Of a stretch of DNA of 64,000 nucleotides, positions 34,565 to 43,798 are shown one piece after another. The DNA is from Ectopseudomonas composti (lineage in GTDB: Bacteria; Pseudomonadota; Gammaproteobacteria; Pseudomonadales; Pseudomonadaceae). Positions within the stretch are counted from its first letter, which is position 1. Each line of letters begins with the position of its first letter. The stretch is from positions 1-64,000 of the forward strand of contig NZ_FOWP01000013.1 of NCBI RefSeq assembly GCF_900115475.1. The letters are read 5' to 3'. The position numbers and the translations under genes were made by a program. Under the pieces are notes generated by a model, which saw nothing but the letters and a program-made list of their open reading frames with translations, did not search any database and had not been told where the DNA came from.

Positions 34565-35146
34565 ATGCCCGCACTGCTGCTCGCCTCCAGCTCGCCCTAT
34601 CGCCGCGAGCTGCTCGAACGCCTGCAACTGCCCTTCACCTGGCAGTCGCCGAGCATCGACGAAAGCCGCCAGGATAGCGAAGCAGCCATCGACTTGGTCA
34701 AACGCCTGGCCGAAGAAAAAGCCCGCGCCCTCGCCACCAGCCACCCCGACCATCTGATCATCGGTTCGGATCAGGTCGCCGTACTCAGTGACGGGCAGAT
34801 ACTTGGCAAACCCCACGACCTGCCAAGGGCCCAGCAACAATTACGCGCCGCCAGCGGCAGTAGCGTGACCTTCCTGACCGGCCTGGCGCTGCTCAACACC
34901 AGCAGCGGCAGCTGCCAGGTCGACTGCATACCCTTCACCGTGCACTTTCGCCCACTGAGCAACGAACGCATCCTGCGCTACCTACAGCGCGAAAAGCCGT
35001 TCGATTGCGCCGGCAGCTTCAAGTCCGAAGGCCTGGGCATCAGCCTGTTTCGCAGCACCGAAGGCGAAGATGCCACCAGCCTGATCGGCCTACCACTGAT
35101 TCGCTTGGTGGACATGCTACTGAACGAAGGCGTAGAAATTCCTTGA
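34565..35146 (+). CDS. Maf-type nucleoside triphosphate pyrophosphatase (YceF type)
   Basis: The 193-residue Maf protein has LLLASSSPYRRELLERLQLPF at the N-terminus, the catalytic Asp in IIGSDQVA, KPFDCAGSFKSEGLG and the C-terminal IGLPLIRLVDML. The context next to yceD-rpmF fits YceF, which hydrolyses 7-methyl-GTP. The start at 34565 follows AAGGAAGAG; the upstream frame is untranslated leader. Confidence 0.92.
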   Translation: MPALLLASSSPYRRELLERLQLPFTWQSPSIDESRQDSEAAIDLVKRLAEEKARALATSHPDHLIIGSDQVAVLSDGQILGKPHDLPRAQQQLRAASGSSVTFLTGLALLNTSSGSCQVDCIPFTVHFRPLSNERILRYLQREKPFDCAGSFKSEGLGISLFRSTEGEDATSLIGLPLIRLVDMLLNEGVEIP

Positions 35147-35160
35147 GCCACCCACAATGA

Positions 35161-35188
35161 AGAAGGCCCGCTGAGCGGGCCTTCTTTA
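35161..35188 (+). terminator. Bidirectional terminator between maf and the S49 peptidase gene
   Basis: An 11-bp perfect stem (AGAAGGCCCGC with GCGGGCCTTCT) and a 3-nt loop, with T residues following on the plus strand. It lies between the convergent stops. Confidence 0.85.
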
Positions 35189-35194
35189 TATACA

Positions 35195-36172
35195 TCAGCG
35201 CAGCGTCGGCCCCTGAAAGCCCATCCACAGCGCAATGCGATCGGCGACACTGGTCCCCAGGCGCTTGGCGAAGCGGTCGAACGGCGTATCACGCTGCGTG
35301 AAGTCGACCATCTCTTTCTGGCCAATCACCTCACGCGCCACATAGCTGGCACTGCCCAACGCATCGACCAACCCCAACTGCAGCGCCTGCTCACCGGACC
35401 AGACCAACCCCGAGAACAACTCGGGATGCTCGTCCGCCTTGAGGCGGTCACCACGCCCCTTCTTCACGCTGTCGATGAACTGACGATGAGTGGTGTCCAG
35501 CACGGTTTTCCAGAAGAGGGTTTCCTCTTCCTTCTGCGGCTGGAACGGATCGAGGAATGCCTTGTGCTCACCCGAGGTGTAGACGCGGCGCTCGACACCG
35601 AGCTTCTGCATGGTTTCGACGAAGCCGAAACTGGCCGCCGTGACACCGATGGAACCGACCAGACTGGCCTTGTCGGCATAGATCTCATCGGCCGCGCTGG
35701 CGATGTAATAGGCGCCGGACGCCCCCAGATCACTGATCACGGCGTAGACCTTGGTCTGCGGATATTCACCGCGCAGACGACGGATCTCGTCATAGATGTA
35801 GCCAGACTGCACCGGGCTGCCACCTGGACTATTGATGCGCAGGATCACACCCTTGGTATTGGTATCTTCAAAGGCGGCACGCAGACTGCCAACGACCTTG
35901 TCAGCACTGGCCTCCTCGCGGTCAGCGATCATGCCGCGAATTTCGATCAACGCCGTATGCTCGGCGGCAGTCGACGCCGACTTCAGGTCGAGCACCGGCA
36001 ACACCAGGGCCAGCGCACCGAACAGGTAGATAAAGGTCAGCAGCTTGAAAAAAATGCCCCAGCGGCGCGAACGACGCTGCTCCTGAACGCTGGACAGCAG
36101 CGCCTTTTCCAGCAGTTTCCAGCTCTTGGCATCCTCGCCCGACGAAGACGATGACTTCCACTCATCCGACAT
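35195..36172 (-). CDS. S49 family signal-peptide peptidase (SppA-like)
   Basis: This 325-residue protein has one N-terminal membrane anchor (about 38-62) and a periplasmic S49 domain. It shows RINSPGGSPVQSGYIYDEI, the nucleophile Ser in SDLGASGAYYIASAADEIYADKASLVGSIGV and the general-base Lys near EHKAFLDPF. It should degrade signal peptides in the inner membrane; it is the short, single-domain form of SppA. The ATG at 36172 is chosen for its GAGG site; it overlaps the end of the HAD gene by 11 bp. Confidence 0.92.
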   Translation of the reverse strand: MSDEWKSSSSSGEDAKSWKLLEKALLSSVQEQRRSRRWGIFFKLLTFIYLFGALALVLPVLDLKSASTAAEHTALIEIRGMIADREEASADKVVGSLRAAFEDTNTKGVILRINSPGGSPVQSGYIYDEIRRLRGEYPQTKVYAVISDLGASGAYYIASAADEIYADKASLVGSIGVTAASFGFVETMQKLGVERRVYTSGEHKAFLDPFQPQKEEETLFWKTVLDTTHRQFIDSVKKGRGDRLKADEHPELFSGLVWSGEQALQLGLVDALGSASYVAREVIGQKEMVDFTQRDTPFDRFAKRLGTSVADRIALWMGFQGPTLR

Positions 36173-36857
36173 GCTCACTCACCTCTGCAGGACGCTGCGC
36201 ACGACCGACTTCCAGCCACGCACGCAGCTCATTGAATTCATTGATCGCCAAACGCGGCGAACACTCGCGCAGCACCGATAGCGGCTGCGCACCAAAACCG
36301 ACAGCCACTGCATCCATCCCGGCATTGCGCGCCATCAGCAGATCGAAGGTCGAATCCCCCACCATCAGCGCACGCTCAGGCTGGACCCGGCAATGCGCAA
36401 GAATCTCGTGCAGCATCAGCGGATCAGGCTTGCTCGCCGTCTCGTCAGCGCAACGGGTGATATCGAAGTAATCCAGCCAACCTTTGTCAGCCAACACCCG
36501 ATGCAACCCCTTGCGCCCCTTGCCGGTCGCCACCGCAAGACGATAGCCCCGCTCACGAAAGACTTCGAGCGACTCGCGCACGCCCTCAAACAACGGTGAC
36601 GGCTCGGTTTCCAACGCCAGATACTGCTCGCTGTAGGCGCGCCGGATGGTTTCGATTCGCAGCGCCTCATCGAGTTCCGGATAGAGCGTGCGAATCGCCA
36701 CGCCCAACTCCAAGCCGATGATGCCGCGCACCGCGACATCGCTGCAGCGCGGCACGCCCGCCACATCGGCAGCACGGTGCATGGCCTCGACGATGCGACC
36801 GATGGAATCGACCAGCGTGCCATCCCAATCGAAGATCAGCAGCTGATAGTCAGGCAC
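36162..36857 (-). CDS. HAD-IA hydrolase, phosphoglycolate phosphatase-like
   Basis: The 231-residue protein has HAD motif I FDWDGTLVDS, motif II as AVATGKGRKGL, motif III Lys in ASKPDPLML and motif IV GDSTFDLLMARNAG. It dephosphorylates a small phosphoester; the substrate is unknown. It lies between rluC (8-bp overlap) and the S49 peptidase gene, a conserved arrangement in pseudomonads. Confidence 0.92.
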   Translation of the reverse strand: MPDYQLLIFDWDGTLVDSIGRIVEAMHRAADVAGVPRCSDVAVRGIIGLELGVAIRTLYPELDEALRIETIRRAYSEQYLALETEPSPLFEGVRESLEVFRERGYRLAVATGKGRKGLHRVLADKGWLDYFDITRCADETASKPDPLMLHEILAHCRVQPERALMVGDSTFDLLMARNAGMDAVAVGFGAQPLSVLRECSPRLAINEFNELRAWLEVGRAQRPAEVSEHVG

Positions 36858-37803
36858 TCAAACGCTCCAGAGTCCTGGCCCACACCTCATCCACCGGCGC
36901 CTCGAGCTTCAGCACCCCACCATCGGGCAGCGGCACATGCAACTCGTAGGCATGCAGGAACAGACGCTTGCCACCCAGTTCGCGAATCTCGCGGGAAAAG
37001 TCGTCGTCACCGTATTTACTGTCGCCGGCGATACCATGACCTGCATATTGGGCGTGCACACGAATCTGGTGGGTACGACCAGTGATCGGCCTGGCCTCGA
37101 CCAGCGTGGCGAACTCACCGAAACGGCGCAGTACACGAAATACCGTGAGCGCCTCCTTACCCTCGGGATTCACCTCGACCATACGCTCGCCGGAACGCAG
37201 GTTGCTTTTCAGTAGCGGCGCGGCGACCTGCTTCTTGGCAGTCGCCCAATGGCCGCGCACCAACGCCATATAGCGCTTATCCACACCATCGCCGCGCAGC
37301 GCTTCGTGCAGGTGGCGCAGCATGCTGCGCTTCTTGGCGATCATTAGCAGGCCGGACGTATCGCGATCAAGGCGGTGCACCAGCTCCAGATCCTTGGCAT
37401 CGGGACGTAACTGGCGAAACGCTTCGATCACACCGTAATTCAAGCCACTGCCACCATGTACGGCGATGCCCGCCGGCTTGTTCAGAACGATCAGCGCCTT
37501 GTCCTCGTAAACGATGGCGGCTTCGAGGCGCTGCAGCAACCCCTGCGCCAGCGGCTCGGGCTCATCGCGCTCGGCCAGACGCAGCGGCGGCACGCGCACG
37601 ATATCACCAGCCTGGAGCTTGTACTCGGGTTTGATCCGACCCTTGTTAACCCGCACCTCACCCTTGCGCAAAATGCGGTAAATCAGGGTCTTGGGCACGC
37701 CCTTGAGCTGTGTCCTGAGGAAGTTGTCGATGCGTTGGCCGGCGAGTTCCGGTGCAACCTCGATCAGCTGAACGCCGGAGGTTGGAGAGGCAGGAGTAGT
37801 CAT
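36850..37803 (-). CDS. rluC: Ribosomal large subunit pseudouridine synthase C
   Basis: The 317-residue protein has an S4-like N-terminal domain (QRIDNFLRTQLKGVPKTLIYRILRKGEVRVNKGRIKP) and the RluA-family catalytic core with Asp in LVHRLDRDTSGLLM. It modifies uridines in 23S rRNA. The ATG at 37803 is preferred over a start 24 codons earlier, although its ribosome binding site is not obvious. It is divergent from rne, the usual context of RluC. Confidence 0.93.
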   Translation of the reverse strand: MTTPASPTSGVQLIEVAPELAGQRIDNFLRTQLKGVPKTLIYRILRKGEVRVNKGRIKPEYKLQAGDIVRVPPLRLAERDEPEPLAQGLLQRLEAAIVYEDKALIVLNKPAGIAVHGGSGLNYGVIEAFRQLRPDAKDLELVHRLDRDTSGLLMIAKKRSMLRHLHEALRGDGVDKRYMALVRGHWATAKKQVAAPLLKSNLRSGERMVEVNPEGKEALTVFRVLRRFGEFATLVEARPITGRTHQIRVHAQYAGHGIAGDSKYGDDDFSREIRELGGKRLFLHAYELHVPLPDGGVLKLEAPVDEVWARTLERLSA

Positions 37804-37831
37804 CGCGCAATCATAACAATTTTTTATGGAA

Positions 37832-37860
37832 TTGAAGCACTTAATCATTGCTGCTATAGT
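37832..37860 (+). promoter_or_regulatory. Promoter of rne
   Basis: TTGAAG (37832-37837), a 17-bp spacer and TATAGT (37855-37860) form a near-consensus sigma-70 promoter. Transcription would start near 37867, leaving an untranslated leader of about 510 nt. The promoter lies inside the 576-bp rluC-rne gap. Confidence 0.75.
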
Positions 37861-37866
37861 CGCGAA

Positions 37867-38379
37867 CGCCGCCAAAAGCGGCCTGGCTTGCGGATGAATG
37901 CCAAATTTGCCATCCCTAGCCCGCGCAAACGTATTTGGACGTGAGGCCGTCCGACGGATTCTTCAGGTTAGAAAGCCGCAACAGGCCACGAAGACTTCGG
38001 AAATAAAGCCTTGAGTATGATGCGCGATTCGCCCGTCGGGCGGTCGCGGTAACTGATAACCGCTGCGGAATCCGCGCGCGGCACCCGATTTTCAGCGATA
38101 CGTGTAGGGTGGAGATGTACAACTGTCGAACTGCGTAGCATATCGCTTGATCAAAGACGCCTTATCTCGTCCGCTACCGCCAGTTGATTCCTCTTCCTGA
38201 CTGAGTGCTTTCTGTCACCACAGCAAGCAGGAGACGTCCGTCGCGACCGCAGCCTGATATGGCTGACCGTCGCTAGACAGTGGAACGATTTACGACCGTT
38301 TCTGACGCGCCTGACACCGACCCTGAGAGTCGTGTGTGCCTAACGTGGCTTCCGCTAGCCCGGAACCCATTGGTACCAC
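37867..38379 (+). promoter_or_regulatory. Long structured rne 5' leader (rne-II type)
   Basis: No gene is seen in this stretch. It contains hairpins such as CGCGA...TCGCG around GCCC/GGGC (38023-38048). In enterobacteria and pseudomonads rne is autoregulated through its leader, and a Pseudomonas-specific motif named rne-II has been described upstream of rne. The position fits that element; I could not test the detailed fold. Confidence 0.6.
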
Positions 38380-41300
38380 ATGAAAAGAATGCTAATTAAC
38401 GCAACTCAGCCCGAAGAGTTGCGTGTCGCCTTGGTAGATGGCCAAAAACTCTACGACCTGGACATCGAGTCCGGCGCCCGCGAACAGAAAAAGGCCAATA
38501 TCTACAAAGGCCGCATCACCCGCGTTGAACCCAGCCTTGAAGCCGCTTTCGTCGATTTCGGCTCAGAACGCCACGGTTTCCTCCCCCTCAAAGAAATCTC
38601 CCGCGAATATTTCTCCAAAGCCCCTGAAGGCCGCGTCAACATCAAGGACGTGCTCAAGGAAGGCCAGGAAGTCATCGTCCAGGTCGAGAAAGAAGAACGC
38701 GGCAACAAGGGCGCAGCCCTGACCACTTTCATCAGCCTGGCCGGTCGTTACCTGGTGCTGATGCCGAACAATCCGCGTGCTGGCGGCATCTCCCGCCGCA
38801 TCGAAGGCGAAGAGCGCAACGAACTGCGCGAAGCGCTGAACGGTCTCAACGCGCCGGCCGATATGGGCCTGATCGTGCGCACCGCCGGCCTGGGCCGCTC
38901 CAGCGAAGAAATGCAGTGGGACCTCGATTACCTGCTGCAACTGTGGAGCGCCATCAAGGAAGCCTCCACCAGCCGCCCTGCCCCGTTCCTGATCTATCAG
39001 GAATCCAACGTCATCATCCGCGCCATCCGTGACTACCTGCGCCAAGACATCGGCGAAGTCCTGGTCGACAGCGTCGAAGCCCAGGAAGAAGCCCTGTCCT
39101 TCATCCAGCAGGTGATGCCGCAGTACGCCAGCAAGATCAAGCTGTACGAAGACAGCGTGCCGCTGTTCAACCGCTTCCAGATCGAAAGCCAGATCGAAAC
39201 CGCCTTCCAGCGTGAAGTGAAGCTGCCGTCCGGCGGGTCCATCGTCATCGACCCGACCGAAGCCCTGGTTTCCATCGACATCAACTCGGCGCGCGCCACC
39301 AAAGGCAGCGACATCGAGGAAACCGCCCTGCAAACCAATCTGGAAGCGGCCGAAGAAATCGCCCGCCAGCTGCGTCTGCGCGACATCGGCGGTCTGATCG
39401 TCATCGACTTCATCGACATGACCCCGGCCAAGAACCAGCGCGCCGTTGAAGAGAAGGTGCGTGAAGCCCTGGAAGCCGACCGCGCCCGCGTTCAAGTCGG
39501 CCGCATCTCGCGCTTCGGTCTGCTGGAAATGTCCCGTCAGCGTCTGCGTCCGTCCCTGGGTGAAACCAGCGGCATCGTCTGCCCGCGTTGCAACGGCCAA
39601 GGCATCATCCGTGACGTCGAATCCCTGTCGCTGGCCATCCTGCGCCTGATCGAAGAAGAAGCGCTGAAGGATCGCACCGCAGAAGTTCGCGCCCAGGTAC
39701 CAATCCCGGTCGCCGCCTTCCTGCTCAACGAGAAGCGCAACTCGATCACCAAGATCGAACTGCGCACCCGTGCACGCATCGTGATTCTGCCGAACGATCA
39801 CCTGGAAACGCCGCATTTCGAAGTGCAACGCCTGCGCGACGACAGCCCGGAAGCACTGAGTGGCCAAACTAGCTACGAAATCGCCGCCACTGCGGAAACC
39901 GAAGAAGCGGTAGCTCATCCAGCCGCCGCCACCCGCACCCTGGTTCGCCAGGAAGCCGCGATCAAGGCCGCACCGCGTAGCAGCGCTCCGGTAACTGCCG
40001 AGCCGCAAGCCGAACCGCTGGCACCGACCAAGGCGCCTGAGCCGAGCCTGTTCAAAGGCCTGGTCAAGTCGCTGGTCAGCCTGTTCGCCGGTAAGGAAGA
40101 AGAAGCCAAGCCAGCAGTCGTCGAGAAGAAGAGCAGCGAGCGTCCGCCGCGCGAAGAGCGCCGCAATGGTCGTCAGCAGAGCCGCAATCGTGGCGGTCGT
40201 CGCGACGAAGAACGCAAGCCGCGCGAAGAACGTGCCCCGCGTGAAGAGCGTCAGGCTCGCGAGCCACGTGAAGAGCGCCAGCCTCGCGAAGAGCGTGCAC
40301 CGCGTGAAGAACGCGCCCCACGCGAGCCGCGTGAAGGCCAGGAAAACCGTCGTGAGCGCAAGCCGCGCGAAGAGCGTGCACCGCGTGAAGAGCGCGTACG
40401 CGAACTGCGCGAGCCGATCGATGCCGCTGGCAGCGAGCAACGTGAAGAACGCGCCGAGCGCCAGCCACGTGGCGAGCGCCAGGAGCGTCAGCGTCCGCCG
40501 CGTGAAGAGCGTCAGCCGCGCGCCGAGCAGGCCGAGGCCGTGCAGGACGAAGTGCTGCTGAACGAAGAGCAACTGCAGGACGATGAGCAGGACAACAACG
40601 ATGGCGACCGTCCGCGCCGCCGCTCCCGCGGTCAGCGTCGTCGCAGCAACCGTCGCGAGCGTCAGCGTGATGCTGATGGCAACCTGATCGAAAGCGCCGA
40701 AAACAGCGAAGCCGCAGGTAACGAAGCTCAAGCCGCCGCCACTGCTGCCGTAGCCACTGCTGCCGCCGTGGTTGCAGAAAGCGTCGACAGCAGCGAAACC
40801 GTTGCCAGCGAAACTACAGTCAGCGAAGCCCCGGCCGCCGAAGCACCTGCAGTTCAGACTGAAGAAGCACCTGCCGCTCAACCGGTCGAGGCGCAAGCCG
40901 AGGCTACCGTGAGTGAAGTGGTCGAAGCCGCTCCGGTCGTGGAAGCCGCGGTCGAGGCAGAGCCTGTCACTGCCATCGAAGCGCCTGCTGCCGCTGAAGT
41001 ACAGATCGCTGAGCCAGCCGTACAAGCAAAGCCAGCCGCAGAAGTCGCTCAGGAGGCCGTTGCGGCTCCAGTCGAGGAAGCCGCTCCAGCTCCAGCACCG
41101 GTTCCAGCCAATGCCACCGGCCGCGCCCCGAACGACCCGCGTGAAGTGCGTCGTCGTCAGCGTGAAGCCGAGCGCCTGGCGCGCGAAGCTGCACAGGCCG
41201 CCGCTGCCGCACCTGCTGTAGAAGCTACCCCAGTAGTCGAAGCTGCTCCGGCCGCTGAAGCAAGCACCCCGGCAGAAGCCACTGTAGTCGAAGCCGCTCC

Positions 41301-41439
41301 TGCGCTCGAGCCAGTCGCCGAAGCCGAAGCCGAAGCCACTCCTATCGTCAGCGAGCAAAACGTGAGCGAAGCGGTAGAGCAAGCGCAGCAGGAAGAAGAA
41401 ACGCAAGCCGATAAGGATGAGGTCAAGCCTCAGGCTTGA
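38380..41439 (+). CDS. rne: Ribonuclease E
   Basis: The 1019-residue endonuclease is the core of the RNA degradosome. The N-terminal half has the S1 domain (about 36-118), the 5' sensor region and DNase I-like core with metal ligands Asp300 (SIDINSA) and Asp343 (VIDFIDM), and the zinc-link CPRC at 401-404; these sit three residues before their E. coli counterparts. From about 510 on it is disordered: an Arg/Glu-rich tract of repeated REER/PREE units (about 585-720), then an Ala/Glu/Pro/Val-rich tail. The tail would bind RNA and partner proteins and is low in complexity. The ribosome binding site is weak, as usual for this autoregulated gene. Confidence 0.97.
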   Translation: MKRMLINATQPEELRVALVDGQKLYDLDIESGAREQKKANIYKGRITRVEPSLEAAFVDFGSERHGFLPLKEISREYFSKAPEGRVNIKDVLKEGQEVIVQVEKEERGNKGAALTTFISLAGRYLVLMPNNPRAGGISRRIEGEERNELREALNGLNAPADMGLIVRTAGLGRSSEEMQWDLDYLLQLWSAIKEASTSRPAPFLIYQESNVIIRAIRDYLRQDIGEVLVDSVEAQEEALSFIQQVMPQYASKIKLYEDSVPLFNRFQIESQIETAFQREVKLPSGGSIVIDPTEALVSIDINSARATKGSDIEETALQTNLEAAEEIARQLRLRDIGGLIVIDFIDMTPAKNQRAVEEKVREALEADRARVQVGRISRFGLLEMSRQRLRPSLGETSGIVCPRCNGQGIIRDVESLSLAILRLIEEEALKDRTAEVRAQVPIPVAAFLLNEKRNSITKIELRTRARIVILPNDHLETPHFEVQRLRDDSPEALSGQTSYEIAATAETEEAVAHPAAATRTLVRQEAAIKAAPRSSAPVTAEPQAEPLAPTKAPEPSLFKGLVKSLVSLFAGKEEEAKPAVVEKKSSERPPREERRNGRQQSRNRGGRRDEERKPREERAPREERQAREPREERQPREERAPREERAPREPREGQENRRERKPREERAPREERVRELREPIDAAGSEQREERAERQPRGERQERQRPPREERQPRAEQAEAVQDEVLLNEEQLQDDEQDNNDGDRPRRRSRGQRRRSNRRERQRDADGNLIESAENSEAAGNEAQAAATAAVATAAAVVAESVDSSETVASETTVSEAPAAEAPAVQTEEAPAAQPVEAQAEATVSEVVEAAPVVEAAVEAEPVTAIEAPAAAEVQIAEPAVQAKPAAEVAQEAVAAPVEEAAPAPAPVPANATGRAPNDPREVRRRQREAERLAREAAQAAAAAPAVEATPVVEAAPAAEASTPAEATVVEAAPALEPVAEAEAEATPIVSEQNVSEAVEQAQQEEETQADKDEVKPQA

Positions 41440-41455
41440 TCCTTCAACGGTCACT

Positions 41456-41485
41456 AAAAAGGGGATGCCTAGGCATCCCCTTTTT
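41456..41485. terminator. Bidirectional terminator after rne
   Basis: A perfect palindrome with 15-base arms (AAAAAGGGGATGCCT and its complement) ends in five T on either strand. It serves rne on the plus strand and could stop murB transcripts on the minus strand. Confidence 0.9.
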
Positions 41486-41499
41486 CATGTCCATCACTG

Positions 41500-41520
41500 G
41501 TAGCCCGGATGCAATCCGGG
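41500..41520 (+). repeat. GTAG-type REP palindrome (CCCGGAT/ATCCGGG)
   Basis: GTAG followed by CCCGGAT-GCA-ATCCGGG, between the rne terminator and the murB stop codon. It shares the GGAT/ATCC core and GTAG of the palindrome at 24158 and looks like the same class. Confidence 0.65.
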
Positions 41521-41553
41521 AGCGGCAGTCGCCGGATCACGCCCCGCTACAGA

Positions 41554-42573
41554 TCAGAGCACGTTCGGTTCGATTTCCAGTTCCACACCAAAACGCGCGC
41601 GGATATCGGCCTGGATACGCTGCGCCAGCTGCAGCAGCTGCGTCCCCGTCGCCTGGCCGTAGTTGACCAGCACCAGCGCCTGCAAACGATGCACACCGGC
41701 ATCGCCCTCACGAAAGCCCTTCCACCCTGCCCGCTCGATCAGCCAGCCGGCTGCCAGCTTGGACAGACCATCGCCCGCGGGATAGCTAACCAGATCGGCA
41801 TGCTCGGCGCGGATACGCTCGGCCAGCCCGAACGGCACCACCGGGTTCTTGAAGAAGCTGCCGGCATTACCCAACTCGACAGGGTTCGGCAGTTTTTCGC
41901 TGCGAATGGCGCAGATCGCCTGGCTGACATCGGTCGCGGTCGGTACTTCGATACCCATTTCCACGAGACGCTGACGCACCGGGCCATAATCCAGGCGCAA
42001 CGAAGCCAGGCGGCTCAGCCGAAAACGCACACGCAAGATGAGCCAGCGCCCGACTTCACGCTTGAACAAGCTGTCGCGATAGGCGAACGCACACTCTTCT
42101 GTAGTGAAGTCGCGCAGCTCACCGGTCTGCCGATCCAGCGCAGTCAGGCCAGCGAACAGATCCTTGATCTCCACGCCGTAGGCACCGATGTTCTGCATCG
42201 GCGCAGCGCCTACAGTACCGGGAATCAGGCTGAGGTTTTCCAGGCCATTGAGGCCTTGCGCCAGACTCCACTGCACGAAGGGATGCCAGGGCTCGCCGGC
42301 TTCGGCCTCCACCAGCACCTGCTCGCCATCCTCGCTGAGGATACGAATGCCACGACTGGCCATGCGCAGCACCAGCGCCTCGACATCGCGGGTCAGCAGC
42401 AGGTTGCTGCCACCGCCGATCACCAGCAGCGGTACATTACGCTGCGCCGCCAGGCTCAGCGCCTCGCGTGCATCCTCATCGTCATGCGCCTCGGCGAACA
42501 GCCGTGCCCGCACATCCACGCCAAAGCTGTTGAAGGCCTTGAGCGAAACGTCACTCTGCAGATTCAGGCTCAC
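41554..42573 (-). CDS. murB: UDP-N-acetylenolpyruvoylglucosamine reductase
   Basis: The 339-residue flavoprotein (type I MurB) has the FAD-binding VIGGGSNLLLTRDVEALVLRM, the GIPG-like LSLIPGTVGAAPMQNIGAYG, the Ser-containing ELGNAGSFFKNP and a C-terminal domain with an EIEPNV end. It reduces enolpyruvyl-UDP-GlcNAc to UDP-MurNAc for peptidoglycan. It is last in the exbB-to-murB operon; its ATG overlaps the stop of the phosphatase gene by 4 bp. Confidence 0.96.
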   Translation of the reverse strand: MSLNLQSDVSLKAFNSFGVDVRARLFAEAHDDEDAREALSLAAQRNVPLLVIGGGSNLLLTRDVEALVLRMASRGIRILSEDGEQVLVEAEAGEPWHPFVQWSLAQGLNGLENLSLIPGTVGAAPMQNIGAYGVEIKDLFAGLTALDRQTGELRDFTTEECAFAYRDSLFKREVGRWLILRVRFRLSRLASLRLDYGPVRQRLVEMGIEVPTATDVSQAICAIRSEKLPNPVELGNAGSFFKNPVVPFGLAERIRAEHADLVSYPAGDGLSKLAAGWLIERAGWKGFREGDAGVHRLQALVLVNYGQATGTQLLQLAQRIQADIRARFGVELEIEPNVL

Positions 42574-43034
42574 AGGCGCCCCTTGATTTCTACCAGCAAC
42601 GCATCGCTGGCCTGTTCGATCAGATCCAGCACCTGCTCGAAGCCGTCCTCACCGCCGTAGTAAGGATCAGGCACTTCGTCCAGCGTCAGCTCATAGCGGC
42701 GCAGATAGAGGTCGAGATCGGCGCGGGCATCCGCTGGGCGCAGTGCCTTGAGGTTGCGCAGATTGCTCTGATCCATGGCCAGGATCAGGTCGAAGCGCTG
42801 GAAGTCAGCAGCCTCGACCTGACGCGCGCGCTGCGCCGACAGGTCATAGCCTCGGCGCAAAGCCGCTTGGCGCGTACGGCTATCCGGCGCCTTGCCGACG
42901 TGCCAGTCGCCGGTACCGGCTGAGTCCACCTGCACCTGATTTTCCAGGCCGGCTGCGCGCAGCTTGTGGCGAAACACGCCTTCGGCCGTGGGTGAGCGGC
43001 AGATGTTGCCCAGACAGACGAACAAAACCTTCAT
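42570..43034 (-). CDS. Low-molecular-weight protein tyrosine phosphatase
   Basis: The 154-residue protein has the active-site loop VCLGNICRSP (CX5R) at the N-terminus and the general acid Asp in DEVPDPYYGG. It dephosphorylates phosphotyrosine; in this operon the target is unknown, though related enzymes (Wzb, Etp) act on polysaccharide kinases. Its ATG shares a base with the kdsB stop (TGATG). The long frame upstream inside kdsB is not used. Confidence 0.93.
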   Translation of the reverse strand: MKVLFVCLGNICRSPTAEGVFRHKLRAAGLENQVQVDSAGTGDWHVGKAPDSRTRQAALRRGYDLSAQRARQVEAADFQRFDLILAMDQSNLRNLKALRPADARADLDLYLRRYELTLDEVPDPYYGGEDGFEQVLDLIEQASDALLVEIKGRL

Positions 43035-43798
43035 CAGGCCCCCAGCAGGTGGCGCACCCGCTCCAGGTCTTCGGCAGTGTCCACGCCGGCAGCCGGTGCT
43101 TCGAGGGCATCGGCGACATGGATGCGTACGCCGTTGTACAGCGCGCGCAATTGCTCCAGGCACTCGGTGTCTTCCAGCCAGCACGGGCCCCAGGCGACGA
43201 AGTCATGCAGGAAGCCGGCGCGGTAGGCATAGATGCCAATGTGACGACGGTATGGCACGCCTTGCGGCAGTACATCGCGGCTCTTGGCGAAGGCGTCGCG
43301 CGCCCAGGCCAGCGGCGCACGGCTGAAGGTCAGGGCCAGGCCATTCTTGTCGGCGACCACCTTGACCACATTGGGGTTGAACAGCGCAGCAACGTCCTCG
43401 ATGGGCTCGGCCAGCGTGGCGATACCGGCCTGCGGGTTGGCCGCCAGGTTAGCCGCCACCTGATCAATGATCACCGGCGGGATCAGCGGCTCATCACCTT
43501 GCACGTTGACCACGATGGCATCGGCCGATAAACCAAGCTGGGTGGCGACTTCGGCCAGGCGGTCGGTGCCAGAGTTGTGATCCTCGCGGGTCAGCAGCAC
43601 CTCGGCGCCGAAGGCCTGGCAGACCTCGACGATACGCGCATCGTCGGTGGCGATGACCACGCGCTGGGCCGAGCTCTTCTTCGCCTGCTCCCAGACGTGC
43701 TGCACCATGGGCTTGCCGGCGATGTCCTGCAGCGGCTTGCCGGGTAGGCGAGTAGAGGCGTAACGGGCGGGAATGACGACAGTGAAGGCTGCGCTCAT
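43034..43798 (-). CDS. kdsB: CMP-3-deoxy-D-manno-octulosonate cytidylyltransferase
   Basis: The 254-residue protein has VVIPARYASTRLPGKPLQDIAGKPMVQHVWEQA and the NVQGDEPLIPP motif of KdsB. It activates Kdo with CTP for LPS inner-core synthesis. It abuts the ycaR-like gene and precedes the phosphatase and murB genes. Confidence 0.97.
   Translation of the reverse strand: MSAAFTVVIPARYASTRLPGKPLQDIAGKPMVQHVWEQAKKSSAQRVVIATDDARIVEVCQAFGAEVLLTREDHNSGTDRLAEVATQLGLSADAIVVNVQGDEPLIPPVIIDQVAANLAANPQAGIATLAEPIEDVAALFNPNVVKVVADKNGLALTFSRAPLAWARDAFAKSRDVLPQGVPYRRHIGIYAYRAGFLHDFVAWGPCWLEDTECLEQLRALYNGVRIHVADALEAPAAGVDTAEDLERVRHLLGA

Noticed and set aside
37806..37820. Zur-like half site (ATCATAACAA) upstream of rluC
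   Set aside because: Only one arm of the palindrome is present and neither rluC nor rne is a zinc gene.
40190..40520. Regular repeats that could suggest a tandem-repeat locus or CRISPR
   Set aside because: The repeats are in frame in rne, short and imperfect, and encode REER/PREE units.
38563..41454. 963-codon open frame antisense to rne
   Set aside because: It exists because the Arg/Glu- and Ala/Glu-rich rne codons read as Leu/Phe/Gly without stops in reverse; it has no domains, and the rne frame is certain.
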